This document shows, piece after piece, positions 1 to 11,062 of a DNA stretch of 64,000 bases. A model generated the notes under the pieces. It worked only from the letters and a program-made list of their open reading frames with translations. It was not told the origin of the DNA and ran no database searches. The number at the start of each line of letters is the position of its first letter. Position 1 is the stretch's first letter. Origin of the DNA: Phellopilus nigrolimitatus (Eukaryota; Basidiomycota; Agaricomycetes; Hymenochaetales; Hymenochaetaceae); NCBI GenBank assembly GCA_021029095.1, contig JAJOHG010000005.1, forward strand, positions 620,001-684,000. Direction: 5' to 3'. Position numbers and translations under genes: made by a program.

Positions 1-1231
1 TATTATGGATCTCTTCATCTTGAGTCCACTAAAGTGCTCGCAGATTCTGTACTACAAAAAGGTAAATAATTTCCTGAATTAGGCAAAGTAAATTTGACAG
101 TTGGTCGCATTTGCAGGACAACGTGCGTTTGTGGGGGTGGGTCAACAGGAGCACTGACTAAACGAATTACTTTAACATCATTTCTTACAGAAATGCAACA
201 TGAATCGCAATTGCCCAGACTATTACTGCGAGGATTCCACAGAAAGCTCTGTAGAGGCGACGAAACACCTGATATCCTACATCCGCTCTCTGAAGTCCGA
301 TTTGGTACATCCCATCCTTACACCTCGCTTCGCCATCTCTTGTACCGGTGATCTCCTCAATGCCCTCGGCGATATAGCCAAGGCAGATAATAAACTTGCC
401 ATCCAAACGCACATATCGGAGAACAAAAGCGAAATCGCATTCACAAAGGATCTGTTCCCGGAATGCTCATCGTATGCAGGTGTATATGAAAAGCATGGGC
501 TGTTAAGCGAGAGGACCATCCTTGCGCATGGGGTACACTTGGAGGACGATGAGATGGCTTTGGTCAAGGAAAAGGGTGCCGGAATAAGCCACTGTCCGAC
601 GAGCAATTTCAATCTGAGAAGCGGCATGGCCAAGGTCGGGGAGATGCTCGACAGGGGAATTAAGGTTAATCTCGCTTTAGTTCTCTCAGATACCTAGGTT
701 ACTTATCAATTCTTCAATCAGGTTGGCCTTGGTACAGATGTATCAGGCGGCTTCTCTCCCTCCATTCTCACAGTCATCCAACTTGCGTCCATCTGCTCCA
801 AGATGGTCGCCGTTCAATCCTCCGCGTCCCCTGCTCCCCCTTTTGATGCGCAGTCGCAGTTCGCAAATAAGCAACTCCCACTCGCGACGCTCCTCTATCT
901 CTCGACTATGGGCGGCGCGTCACTCTGCTGCATGGCGGATAAAATCGGTTCGTTCGCGCCGGGGAAGAGCTTCGATGCGCTTATCATAAGCACGCGTCCG
1001 GAGACAAGGAATCCTGCCGTATGGAGCCTCTCCGATGACGTTTTCGAAACGAAAAATACCACAAAGGTCTTCGATGATGAAAAGGCGCGGAATAAAATAG
1101 ATAGATTGCTTGAGCGCTTCTTATTCGGTGGCGACGATAGAAACATAATGAAGGTGTTTGTGCAGGGCAATTGCATTGGAGGAAGCGCGCTGCATTCTCT
1201 TGCAAAGGAATTTAGTATGCTCAACTCTTGA
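1..1231 (+). CDS. Guanine deaminase, 3' part (5' end outside window)
   Basis: Hydrolyses guanine to xanthine and ammonia in purine salvage; cytosolic metallo-amidohydrolase. Exons by splice sites and phase: 1..61, 117..136, 191..664, 722..1231. The joined frame gives GQRAFVG, GKCNMNRN, TPRFAISC, THISENKSE, AHGVHL, SHCPTSN and GLGTDVSGG, which are the order and spacing of the guanine deaminase family; the His of HISE and the Asp of GTDVSGG are expected zinc and catalytic residues. The C-terminus contains the family-typical LFGGDDRNI. The N-terminal part with the first zinc-binding HxH lies left of the window. Introns of 54-57 nt set the size standard for this genome. Family assignment is firm; the only missing information is the 5' end. 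Confidence 0.93.
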
Positions 1232-1338
1232 TAAATTAGAGGGAGATTCAAATCTACACTAATGTTTGCATTGTTTATAGTAATACATACGAATAGTGAA
1301 ATTTCCGGCGCACTACAACATCGGTTAAAAACAGTTGA

Positions 1339-2783
1339 TTAAAATACAAGTTCCTTGCCCTTGAAGTCACCAAAATCCCATTTGTAACAGTCCTGAGAGA
1401 AATCGTTGATCCATCATAAAATTTCTCAGATACAAGCTATGCAACTTACAAAGCAGTCTTCGTCCTCATCCTTTGCCAATGGCACCTGCCTCCCCGTCTC
1501 CCATTCGCGCTCGTCTGCAAGGATCGTTGTAATCACCTCACGGATAACGTGTTTTCTCACATCAACTCGCCATCCATATTGAGTCATTGTATCATATACA
1601 ATCTTCTTCCCTAGATGACACCCCGTCTCAAGGGCATACCCCGACTGCGCGCACAGGCTTCCTATGCCCGAGCAGGTTCCCTGCGCGATTGGATCGGAGT
1701 TGTGATAGACATGTGTTATGGGAGACTGAGGAGGCATTGGGAGATGTAGGCGGGACGCTGCGAGACGTTCGCCGGGAGACTCGAATGCAACAGCTGGCAC
1801 TCCGAAAGTAGAGCCTAGCAAGGCGGCGAGAGCTCCGCCGAGGGAATGACCGGTGAGCCAAACGTTGGCTGACGGGTAGAGACTCGTCAAATTATTGTAC
1901 AAGTTCTGCAACAGGTGGCCGTTTCCTCAGTTGGTCGTGCTTCGAGAGTGAAAGATCGAGTCAGGGACACTCACAATTCCTATAGAATAGAACAAACTCT
2001 CTTCTATGAGGGCTTTCGACAGGCATGTGTTGTCACATTTCCAATGACTGGAAAAGCAGTCGCACACGGTGGAAAACATCCAAGTGAAATCCACGCGTGC
2101 ACAACAGCACGAGAACAGTAAGTTATCGTTGAATTTGTCTCTTTTAGACGTTGGTCCTTGGAGAGTAGTGCCTTTTATCGAAAGGATGATCGTCGAATTG
2201 TCTGACGAAACAAATACGTGTCCCCGAAATCCATCAGCGCTGTTTTCCCAACCAAATGGAAATGACTTGAAATTTCAACGAACAACAGTCAAGTAGGATT
2301 GACGGAGAAGATCCAACGTCCCTAGCTCACCGTGTTCCATGCCTCATCGAGATCATACCAATTCTTCTGGCCTGGAAGAGCATAAGCATTTCCAGACATC
2401 ATTGCGAGCTGCTGGAGAGTATGTCTATCTTCGACACCTGGCCCCTCGACCTCAACTTCATCCCACTCAACTGGTTCCTCTCCGGAATTGAAGCGGGCCT
2501 CCATGAATTTGTCAATCGACCTCGGCCGATAGACCAATGTCGGACGAGTCAAGAGCGTCGGTGAAGGATATAAGCCTGGAGTTCTGTCCTTCACATCTAT
2601 GATCATTCCATCTTTCGACGCTTGCGCCGAATGATCGTTCGCAAGGCGGAACAGGAGAGTGTGTGGACGTCGGACTAGTCCTGTGGCAATCGTCTCTCGA
2701 GTCGATACGATAACCCAGATAAAAAGCAAGGAGAATGAAATGAATAATGAAAGTGGTATAACGGAAGCCATCGTCGTCCTCAT
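1339..2783 (-). CDS. ATG15: ATG15, autophagic-body lipase (class 3 lipase)
   Basis: Vacuolar phospholipase that breaks down autophagic and Cvt bodies. Exons on the minus strand: 2783..2331, 2265..1975, 1905..1450, 1392..1339; every length is a multiple of three and the sum is 417 aa, close to the usual size. An N-terminal hydrophobic segment (about residues 6-28) is the single-pass signal anchor. The motif NTSFPFGWEN is followed by the Cys-rich LLFSCCCARVD, and the nucleophile elbow GHSLGG sits near residue 266. The last exon, needed to replace a premature stop in the longer frame, encodes DCYKWDFGDF, the characteristic ATG15 tail. The start at 2783 precedes the hydrophobic anchor; the frame stays open further upstream. 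It is transcribed divergently from the membrane protein at 3104. Confidence 0.93.
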
Positions 2784-3103
2784 GCTATGATTGCATCTGA
2801 GGAGGAGAACGGGTTCAGTGGCTGACTGAGACCAAATTGCAGTGTTGAGCAGAGGACTGCAGAAAGACCGGAGAGAGTCGATTTGGTAAATCGGACCGAG
2901 CGAGTCACGCGTTCTACTCCTTCCCCATCGACGCCAGCCCCTGAAGGCCGAGACGTGCTTCTCCACCATCGACGTCCTCCTCCTTGGTGTACTTCTCTGT
3001 TTTAATTTTGATACTTGTATTACCTGTTTTACGACACTGATCACGAATTTATGACTTACACGACTCTGACGAACTACTTGACGTGACGATCTCGAATCTC
3101 GAT
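2784..3103. other. Divergent intergenic region
   Basis: About 320 bp separate the start codons of ATG15 (-) and the four-TM protein (+). The minus-strand frame stays open here but does not look like coding sequence. It probably holds both promoters; I see no specific element I can name. Confidence 0.5.
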
Positions 3104-4825
3104 ATGTATTCGCCTCAGCGATTAGACTCCCCTCCTCCGCTCCCACACTTCCGCAGGCCTTGGTCACCTCTGGAACTCGAATCGTACAATCAGAATGCGA
3201 CGCCGAGACAACTGCGCGAATCATCGGACGCGTCTTTCGAAGCGCTTGACCTCGCGGACTACGCGATGACGCTATATCCTGCTAACAATATGCGTACTGG
3301 CGCCTATTCATCTTTCGCTCGGGATCGCCAATATCCAGAGTATCCAGCTACGCCGCCCCGGAGCTTTTCCCTCGCTAGCCGAGGCTCATATCTGTCCCCT
3401 CCATCCCTCGTGTCCGGCGGTAGCTCTTCATCTCGGTCACGAGGTCATTCTCCGCGTCTGGATACACCGACGCGCCGACCATTTTCCTTACCAACCCCTC
3501 GTCTTCCACAGCTATCAAACAACTCAAATACAGGGCATACTCATAGCTATCCTTGGATTGTTGAAAACCACAGCATCGTTGAAGCAGGCGAAATAGACCT
3601 GTCAACCTTCCCCGAGTGGTCTAGAGACTGGTATAAAAGCCAGAAGGACCGTCATAATATATCGAACGATCCATACAGTCCTATTGCAAACTATGACCCA
3701 GACATGGCCTCGCCGTTGCGTGACGAAATGGACTTTTCCTTCAGTCCGTATACATCGGCAAACGGGTCTCATCGCAATGTTTTGCCATGGTCCGTTGAAG
3801 ACGAAAGACTCGAAGCTGATATAACTCCAGAGTTGAAAAAGGAGCGGCTGAGATTGCTAGAGAAGGAGTTTGGTTCAAACAGTACGAACCAAGGGGATTG
3901 GCGTGAAGATACAAAGCTTTTGGGAAGCGTTGACGCGAAAGGGAACATCATAACTGCCGGACCTAAGAAGCGTATCATCACACGATGGGTGCAGGGGACA
4001 TTTGCATTGGGTACCGCCATAGCATCTTTGTATTCTGCTCTTGTACGTGCCTTTTTCTTTTATAGACTTCAACAACGGTACTAATAGGATCTAACTGTTG
4101 ACATCTCTCAGCTCTTGAAGCCAATTGGGAGTCCGCCACCGAGAGGAACGGTCCCGGCCTATCTGCTCTATTTTCTTTCCGTCATTACTGTGCTCCTCGT
4201 TCTCTACATGTTTATGTTTCGCCCGTGCTGTTGTGCGGGAAAGCGCACTCAGAATATGGCCCAGAACGGACCTGCCGGCATGATGGTATTGCCCGTGCAG
4301 GGACTACCAGGAGCTGATGGTAAGAAGAAGAAAAATGGCAAAGACAACAAAAGGAAGCGCGATGAACCCGGTAGCGTTCAAGTCAATCTTATCGTCGATC
4401 CCTCCATGTTTAGTAGCTCTGGAGTGCGAGAAGGTCGTAAAGTTGTCGATGAAGAAGCTGGCATGGCCCCCGCGCTTCGCGGAAAACGGCGTGGCTTGCT
4501 TGAAGGTTTGGCTATGGAGCAGCAATGGGAGCTGGCGCGGAAGCAGCTCAAGCGATTATTGTTTTTCGATATTGCTCTCTTTTTTCTTTGGGGGGCCGAG
4601 TTCATCGTGATCCTTCTTGGAAAACGCTGTCCCGCTAGCAAATTCGAGGGCTGGTAAGCGTTTCGTTTATTCATATTGACAGACACTCAATTGTCGCTTA
4701 GGTGTGATGGATATAACGTCGCAACAGCTTTGTCATCCTTTCTTTGCATAACATTCGGTTTGAGCGTGTTTTATGATGTGAAAGACTTGCATATGAGCAA
4801 AGCATCTCCTCGAACGCGGACATGA
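3104..4825 (+). CDS. Conserved fungal four-transmembrane protein
   Basis: Not recognised to function. Exons 3104..4042, 4112..4653, 4702..4825 give 534 aa; the codon TGG is split across the second intron. Residues 1-290 are Ser/Pro-rich and probably disordered and cytosolic. Hydrophobic segments lie near residues 295-318 (spanning the first intron), 326-348, 470-492 and 506-527, with a Lys-rich, KKKKNGK-containing stretch between the second and third. A Cys cluster (PCCCAGK) just after the second segment could be lipidated. The ATG at 3104 is the first in frame; an in-frame GTG seven codons earlier is not a likely start. The architecture (long basic N-tail, two TM pairs) suggests an integral membrane scaffold, but that is inference only. 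Confidence 0.75.
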
Positions 4826-5502
4826 GGGGAATTCTCGTTTATTATTTACTAGTTACTTATCTCGCTCGGATTTTTCTCGCTTACACTGATGGACATTGCA
4901 GCCGTACCTTTGCGAGCTTATGACTTTTTTGTATTCGTCTTGTGTCTTTGATTGGTGTATCACATTCTGTTGTGTAACTTGTGTACAACGGGTCGTTTTT
5001 ATGATCGACGTTTCGGCGGTCTCCCTGCTCTGTTTTACTTTCAGCTCGAGGCTCCCTCTACAACGGCTTTCTCACCGCGACAAATTTTACGATAACTTCA
5101 TAAGCGTATGAAAGAGTCCGGGGAATCTTCTCGGCGCGGTGTACAAGCAGAAACATCAGTACTGAGATGTCTTACGGCTCGCAGGAGGATATATGACGCC
5201 TTGGTCTTGCTCGGACTGACAGTCCATCCTCCATAGTACATGAGAATTTATATGTATCCCTTTGACAGCCTGTCACATGCGCCCCTTCCACGATTCTCTT
5301 GCTTGAAAGTCGGATTGTATGTCATCGAAAAGTTCCAAGCCGCAATACCTAAATTCAGAATGAGAAAAATGGAATTTCGGCGAGAGCATTCATATTATCG
5401 GCATAGTCCGAATCTCGCCATCAGACGCGATCGAGACACAGCTTGAAGTTCATATACAAATTGTACAATGAGCATGTCGGCAATGTAACTCAAGGCTCTT
5501 GA
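4826..5502. other. Intergenic, no gene seen
   Basis: Several short frames occur on the plus strand but none has convincing codon structure, splice partners or family similarity. It probably contains the 3' UTR of the upstream gene and the CAB4 promoter. Confidence 0.5.
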
Positions 5503-6691
5503 ATGGAGATGGCGCCGTTAACTCCTATGTTCACTCGATCCATCCTCATACTGAAGACCGACAATCTACATGATGTTCGCAAGTTCTCATCTGCGATATC
5601 TAAAGCGACTAGGCAATCTACCGATAGGCTACTCATTATTATCTTCTGCGAGCTGTTGAATGCAGACGTTCATCTGAGCCGTACGCGAAGTTGGAGAGAT
5701 GTCCAGACGCTTTTAACGTGTGTTTATGTCGAGGCTACGCGAGTATCCCAAGATGCGGATCGCATACTCATGGATGTGGACGTGTTACTAAGGGGTCTCG
5801 ACACGGAGGTGCCTATTCAGCAGGAGGATGGCTGGCAACACGTATTTCGTGTGGATGGAGGTAAGAAAGACAATGAAAATATGTCGCAATTCAATGACCT
5901 CACCCTACGCGACTTGCCTAGACAGTTTGAACGATCCCCTACCGACGTGGATCTTGTCTCTTCCCATCACAACGCTCGCACAAGACTCTCCAGTTTTTGA
6001 AACAAGCGTGGACGGAGATCAAGAGCTTTCTGAAACACACCCAACGACATTTCCTGTTGTGGCTTTAGGCGGAACATTTGACCACCTTCACTCTGGGCAC
6101 AAGATTCTCCTCAGCATGGCAGCATGGATTGCGCACAAGAAAGTCATCGTAGGCGTTACAGGTATGGCCTATTTTCTTTTCCTTGTGTTATTACACTACT
6201 TAATCGCACGTTTCCTGGTCTCCGTCGAAAAGATGATAACTTGTTACAGAAGAAATCCAACAAAGAGGTCATGGAGCCTCTGGATGTCCGCATAGAGCGC
6301 GTTCGCAGGTTCATAGAATTCTTCAAACAGGGTCTTTCTTATGAAATTGTTCCTATTGGAGACGTATATGGTCCAACGGCTGTAGACCCGAATATTCAGG
6401 CGCTTGTTGTGAGTAAAGAAACTCTGGGAGGTGCCTCAGCTAGTATGTCCACCTTGATTTGTTTCAGCTGAGGTTTAAAATCACTCACTGAAAATGTCTT
6501 TGTGTGAAGTTGCAAAACACCGCGAAGCGAAGAATCTTCCGGCTCTAACATGCTTTGTAATCGACGTCATATCCATGACCACAGAGAACCTTGATGCCGA
6601 GGATATGGAGATGCTTCGCAAGGCGAAGATGAGCAGCACATTCATTCGCGAGTGGATTGTGCGGAAAAGAGAGGGGGACCTGAAAGATTAA
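5503..6691 (+). CDS. CAB4: CAB4, pantetheine-phosphate adenylyltransferase
   Basis: Fourth step of CoA synthesis: transfers AMP from ATP to 4'-phosphopantetheine to give dephospho-CoA. Exons 5503..5860, 5922..6161, 6233..6442, 6510..6691; total 990 nt, 329 aa. The nucleotidyltransferase core starts near residue 150 with GGTFDHLHSGHK, the T/HxGH signature, continues with VGVTDDNLLQKKSNK across the second intron, then DVYGPTAVDP and VVSKETLGGA, and ends with KMSSTFIREW, the ISSTxxR-type ATP-binding motif. The N-terminal 140 residues are an eukaryote-specific extension. Phases across all three introns are consistent. CAB5, the next enzyme of the pathway, lies 12 kb downstream on the same strand. 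Confident. Confidence 0.94.
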
Positions 6692-6967
6692 TTTATAGGT
6701 TGGTGATTTGCTTTATACTCTGACATTTAAGCTCTGATATCTAATAATTTGCGTATACGGGCGGTACCAGAGCGCGTTGTATCCTAATCGGAATGAAAGT
6801 TATCCGCGCCGTAATTTATTCATCATAATACATGTACCAACCATCAGGATCGCGGATGTGCTGCATCGCTTTCTTAAGGTGTATTGCGCATTTTCTGAGC
6901 TAAAGTAGATCGTGGATTGCTGCTACTCCAAACATTTCTTTTTCCAGGGATACGTACAAATTTGACA

Positions 6968-7352
6968 ATGGTTCGTCTTAATCATCGGCACTTCTTCTTC
7001 GACAGTCTCTTTGCACCATCGGAATACAGTAAGTTTTGCGGCCGCCGTGCTGCCCACTGGATAACTTTTCTTGATCGCAGAACTTTTCTTTTCAGCAAAT
7101 TATGAAAACGTGGCCGGAGACCATCGTCAGGAGTCCCTAGACGTGTATCCAACGATCCATCGCGTTCATACATGGCTTCGAGTTCTTACTTTCATCGGTC
7201 ACAATCTACAGTTTCGCGCACTGACCTTGGGAAATGATGTTGTCGATATATCTATGGCCGGCATGGCAACTAAGCGCCCGCCTGTGACTGGTCTGCGATG
7301 CTCACAAATAAGCGGGAAATATGCTTTTAGCGCAGCATGCGATGTTCTTTGA
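6968..7352 (+). pseudogene. Possible decayed or divergent POP5 (RNase P/MRP subunit)
   Basis: An ATG at 6968 opens MVRLNHRHFFFDSLFAPSEY, which resembles the start of POP5, the small RNase P/MRP protein (family starts run MVRxKxRYxLFEI). A canonical donor (GTAAGT at 7030) follows and an acceptor near 7081 joins to a frame ending at 7352. Downstream, PPVTGLRCSQ faintly resembles the family's S..TG..RCSR strip, and AGSIERK near 7520 in another frame resembles its SGTIK region. The parts do not fall into one clean frame, so either the gene is degraded, the sequence has errors, or the similarity is partly chance. No function should be assumed. Confidence 0.28.
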
Positions 7353-7583
7353 TTGCTTTCACGCTGTCTTCTGTCTCCTGTGGTGGTTCAAGACAAAAAT
7401 TGCGTGTGCATCGGCCTCCATACTTGTATGTTCACCGCTGCCTCGGAAGTCCATCTAGGTCCAATCTTCCCACAGTCGTCAGCTTCTCGGGTCTCGCGCA
7501 ACCCCGCTGTAGTGCGGGAAGCATTGAGCGCAAGATACATCGGTCGTATGCTGTCTCGAGGTTTAATCTCATCTTAATACCTC

Positions 7584-7859
7584 ACGGGCGTCTAGCTGGA
7601 CGTTGCTCGCAACGGATTCATGCACGAAAAGGTGCCTGAGGGAGATAGCCTGAAAGAGAGGCGTCGCCGGAGATTGATCTACTCGGGAGCGCTCAAGGTT
7701 GATGTGCAGAAGACCAGAAGACTCAAACGTGTTCTTGAGCGAGAACTGAAATTGAAACACCATGGGTATTTACGGGTAAGACGCGGACGCAATACAATGT
7801 TTCTCTCAATCTCGCAGGTATTTAGCTTGAAACGTACGAGCCTGGTCCATGCGCAGTAG
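7584..7859 (+). other. Basic coding-like segment, unrecognised
   Basis: After an AG at 7589-7590 the frame LDVARNGFMHEKVPEGD runs into a strongly basic helix-like region (ERRRRRLI, TRRLKRVLEREL, KHHGYLR). A GTAAGA donor and a CAG acceptor flank a short insert before the final VFSLKRTSLVHAQ and stop at 7859. Codon usage and the charged heptads look coding. I could not connect it to an upstream exon in phase, so it may be the end of a damaged gene. Confidence 0.25.
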
Positions 7860-9072
7860 TGACTAGTACCCACTGCCTGTGTCTCTGTTATATAAACCTG
7901 TTGTTTGCAAAACACAGATGAAAATCATGCGATTAACATGTAACATCGGTACAAAAATTCAAGCCACGAGTCTCACGAGCGCCATGTCTAGATTTCTGCC
8001 ATGCGGCTATATAACGCACGCAGGATTCGCTGACGGACATCGGTGTCGGCGCAGACTGGCGAAGGTCTTGTCGAAGGGATCTTCGGTCGATGGTCTGTAA
8101 AGAACCGCTCTGGAATGCGCACTTTCACAATATCACGTCTCGAGAAATACTGATCAGAAGAGAACTTTGGGCCTGCGTGTCGGCGCCGCCGCCTTCCCAT
8201 CTGGTTATATGCATCCGCGAAACGTCTTCTTTCCACTGTGAAATGCACACCATCCGACGTCGGACGAGACAAGGACTTGTCAATGTCACCGAATCTTGGG
8301 ATATTAGAAAACCACATTCGACAAATCTTGATTATCGGATACATTTTTCTCCCTAACGATGTTCGGAGGTTTCAAGTCAGCTTTCACGTTGAATGTATGC
8401 TTGTACTCTGTCATCCAATCGGTCTTCAGCGGGAGATTACGCAGATGCTAGCACCAAGCAAATGCTGGATAGACGTAGGTCCGAGTTTTATTGCGTCTGA
8501 TAGATCGGAAAGAAGAGAGAATATATGAAGCGAACGGCAAAGCATGTGGTTAGTGGGAATGCGAAATGGGAGAATTGGGAGCGTCGAAGAGAAACGGCAA
8601 TCAGCAGAGCCTGCCAACCGGAAGCGCTGGTATTGCTGGGAATGCAGGGCGAATGCGCATATTAGCTCGGCCGGCTGTATTTCCCAATGGAGTTTCCACT
8701 CCCAGATATTTCGCCGAGCCTGTGCAAAGTCTCTGCCCACAACTCGTATATATTAGCAAATATCCTTTGCTGCTCATCTGCTAGCCGGCGTCGCTTGCAA
8801 TAGCAAAAGGAGAAATAAAACAAAAGGACGGGAAACGAGCAGAGATCATCAAGGACAAGGACGCGCCCGGTCCGTATAATTACCATATTTGTATCATAGG
8901 CTCTCCTGCTATTTTAACGCGAACCATTCAATCGTTTTCATCTTCAACCCACCACCCTCGACTCCTCCTCCGCCTTCAACGACCTCTACGAAGCATTAAA
9001 ACGCTTTCGTCGTCGTCGTCCATCACTACTCTACACTCCTTCGAGGCACAAGCCACCCGTCGTCCGAGAATC

Positions 9073-9818
9073 ATGCCCTCCCTTCGACGCACGACCTCCT
9101 CACCCATGGTGCGCGCAAGCCCGTACCCGGCCACCCTTTCGCTCTCTGCATCAGGCGCTCTCAATGCGGGCCTCTTGAACAGGCCACGTCGTGTCGTTTC
9201 TGATACCGGCCGACGCAGGGTGTTGGCTGATATCGAGTGGTGGAGGGTCTTGGACGGTCAACATTCGGAGGACAACGAGTCCGAACAGGATCACGGCTTA
9301 GAGCCCGAGGTGTCCCTGGAGGAAGGCTTACTAGGAGTGCAACCCTCGGTAGCTGCGACAAACAACTCTGTGGTTTCAGATACAGATGGATCACCAGAGG
9401 TCGGTGTATTTCGCGTTGTCATCACGTGCTGGTCGCTCATATCTGCCCATATTTTCGTCCTAAGGCATCCTCGTTGACGACACCTTTCGCTGCACTATCT
9501 ATCTCACCCATGACGCCCCCACGCACACATCGAGCACGCCAAGCCTCCGAGGCTTCCGACTCGTCCGACTCGTCAGCAGAGTCATCACCGGAGTCGTCTC
9601 CGCGCACCAACGAATTTCATGACATGCTTTTTATGGACAATTATGGCTTGGACTGCACTAGTGTGGATGCTGGGTTTGATATGGTCCCGCCGCCGTTCCT
9701 TGGCGCACATCCGAAGTCTCTTTCCGCTATGTCTATGATGCGCTCCGTGTCGTTCGGCGGGTTTGATTCACCGCGTGAAGCAGAGGACGACCGCTTCGGC
9801 GACGTGATTTTCGTATGA
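9073..9818 (+). CDS. Small Ser-rich basidiomycete protein, function unknown
   Basis: Exons 9073..9399 and 9465..9818 (intron 65 nt) give 226 aa. The start MPSLRRTTSSPMVRASPYP is at the first ATG of a pyrimidine-rich leader. The middle is acidic and Ser-rich (SDSSDSSAESSPESSP) and the C-terminus has SMMRSVSFGGFDSP followed by an acidic end. It has no membrane segment or known domain. The motif RSVSFGG with surrounding serines could be a kinase target; this is inference. The donor (GTCGGT) is not strong, but the phase-0 join restores the only long downstream frame. Probably a disordered regulatory protein restricted to basidiomycetes. Confidence 0.65.
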
Positions 9819-11062
9819 CGCACTTTCGAATTACGAAGCGAATGAACCGATCCCAACCTGGCGCCTTCCTTCCACATACAAAACATCCTCATCTTGTCGG
9901 CTCATCGCATACGCACCCATTTCATCTTGCAAACAGTTTTTCACGACCTTGCGCACCATTCACGCACACTTATCACAAGAACACTCTCGCAACACTCCAC
10001 ATCGACCGCACCTCCCTACGCCGCCGCGCTTCCGGAATTACGTCTTGTAACGACCTCTGTGCACGCCCACAATCACATACTCCTTCGCTTGCCCGTGCCG
10101 CATTGGCCATGCGCGTCGTTTCCCTCGTCTCCCTCGTCGTGGTGCCTCTGACCAAAAGCAATTTTGATTTACCTCCTTTTTCATTTTTTTGTTTCTCCTC
10201 AGTCTTGCGCTTCCCGCGCAGGACTCATGACGACAGCCAAATGCTCTTGCTGCTCTCATTGATTGCACATATATTTTTCTGCAGAAAGGGCACATGATTT
10301 GTCACGCCTTTTTCACGGTGATTCGCCTTCACGCCTTTTCCCATTCTTCTTTGCTTTTAACGGTCTCTCAAAAGTCTTGCTCACGCTTACTCTCCTCTTG
10401 TCTCGTGAATCAAATGTAATCAGTAGACATGCATGATTTCTTTTTACCAGGCTCCGTAACTCAACAAAGTGCGGACCACCCTCTGTCACGACTTTCGTTC
10501 ACGAGGATCTCACGATTTATTTATGCTATCTCAGAATTAGGTTCTGTTGTGCCTTGTACGTCTTATACTTGATTTTCCAAATTTATTAGCATTACAGTGC
10601 TGTCCGCGATGTACATCTTTAATGTGTTCTTACAATACATACTGGTGCTTCCCAAACGGATTCGCTGGTTCCTAGAACGAAAGAAAATGTTGTCAAAGAA
10701 GGCTGGGATAGAACTGAAGTCGAAAGCTCGGCATTAAGGGAGGCTTGACAAAGAGCTTCACGAAGTCTGGGCAACGGAAGAGTGATGAGATCTGCCAAAC
10801 AGCTCAAAAGAAAAGGAACAAGAACAAGGAGACCCGCTCATTCGACAAGGTACATTAAAAGCGGTTGCAAGACGATGGAATGGATGCCGGGGATATGGAA
10901 TGAGGGGGTATGATAAGCGAGGGGCGGCGAGACCGCAGTGTTTATTTAACTGATGATCAGTAGGTACCATGGCGGCGCCGGAGTCACCGGTTGAACCCCA
11001 GGACGGTTGGCGGTCCGCCGACTCTACTATACGGGGACTCCTGCAGCGAACCGTAACGAAGG
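9819..11062. other. Intergenic, no gene seen
   Basis: 1.24 kb between two convergent genes. Frames at 9815-10297 and 10619-10807 lack coding character. T-rich stretches around 10160-10200 and 10320-10450 fit 3' UTR sequence. The strand-opposed frame at 10758-11192 is a shadow of the last CEG1 exon. Confidence 0.5.

Larger units (their letters stand above)
6692..9072. other. Long stretch without a confident gene
   Basis: 2.4 kb between CAB4 and the small Ser-rich protein. It holds a POP5-like start at 6968 and a coding-like basic segment near 7584-7859, described separately; no complete gene model could be built on either strand. 7900-9070 shows only scattered short frames, and the last 150 bp before 9073 are pyrimidine-rich (CT/CC), as in many fungal promoters. 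Confidence 0.5.
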
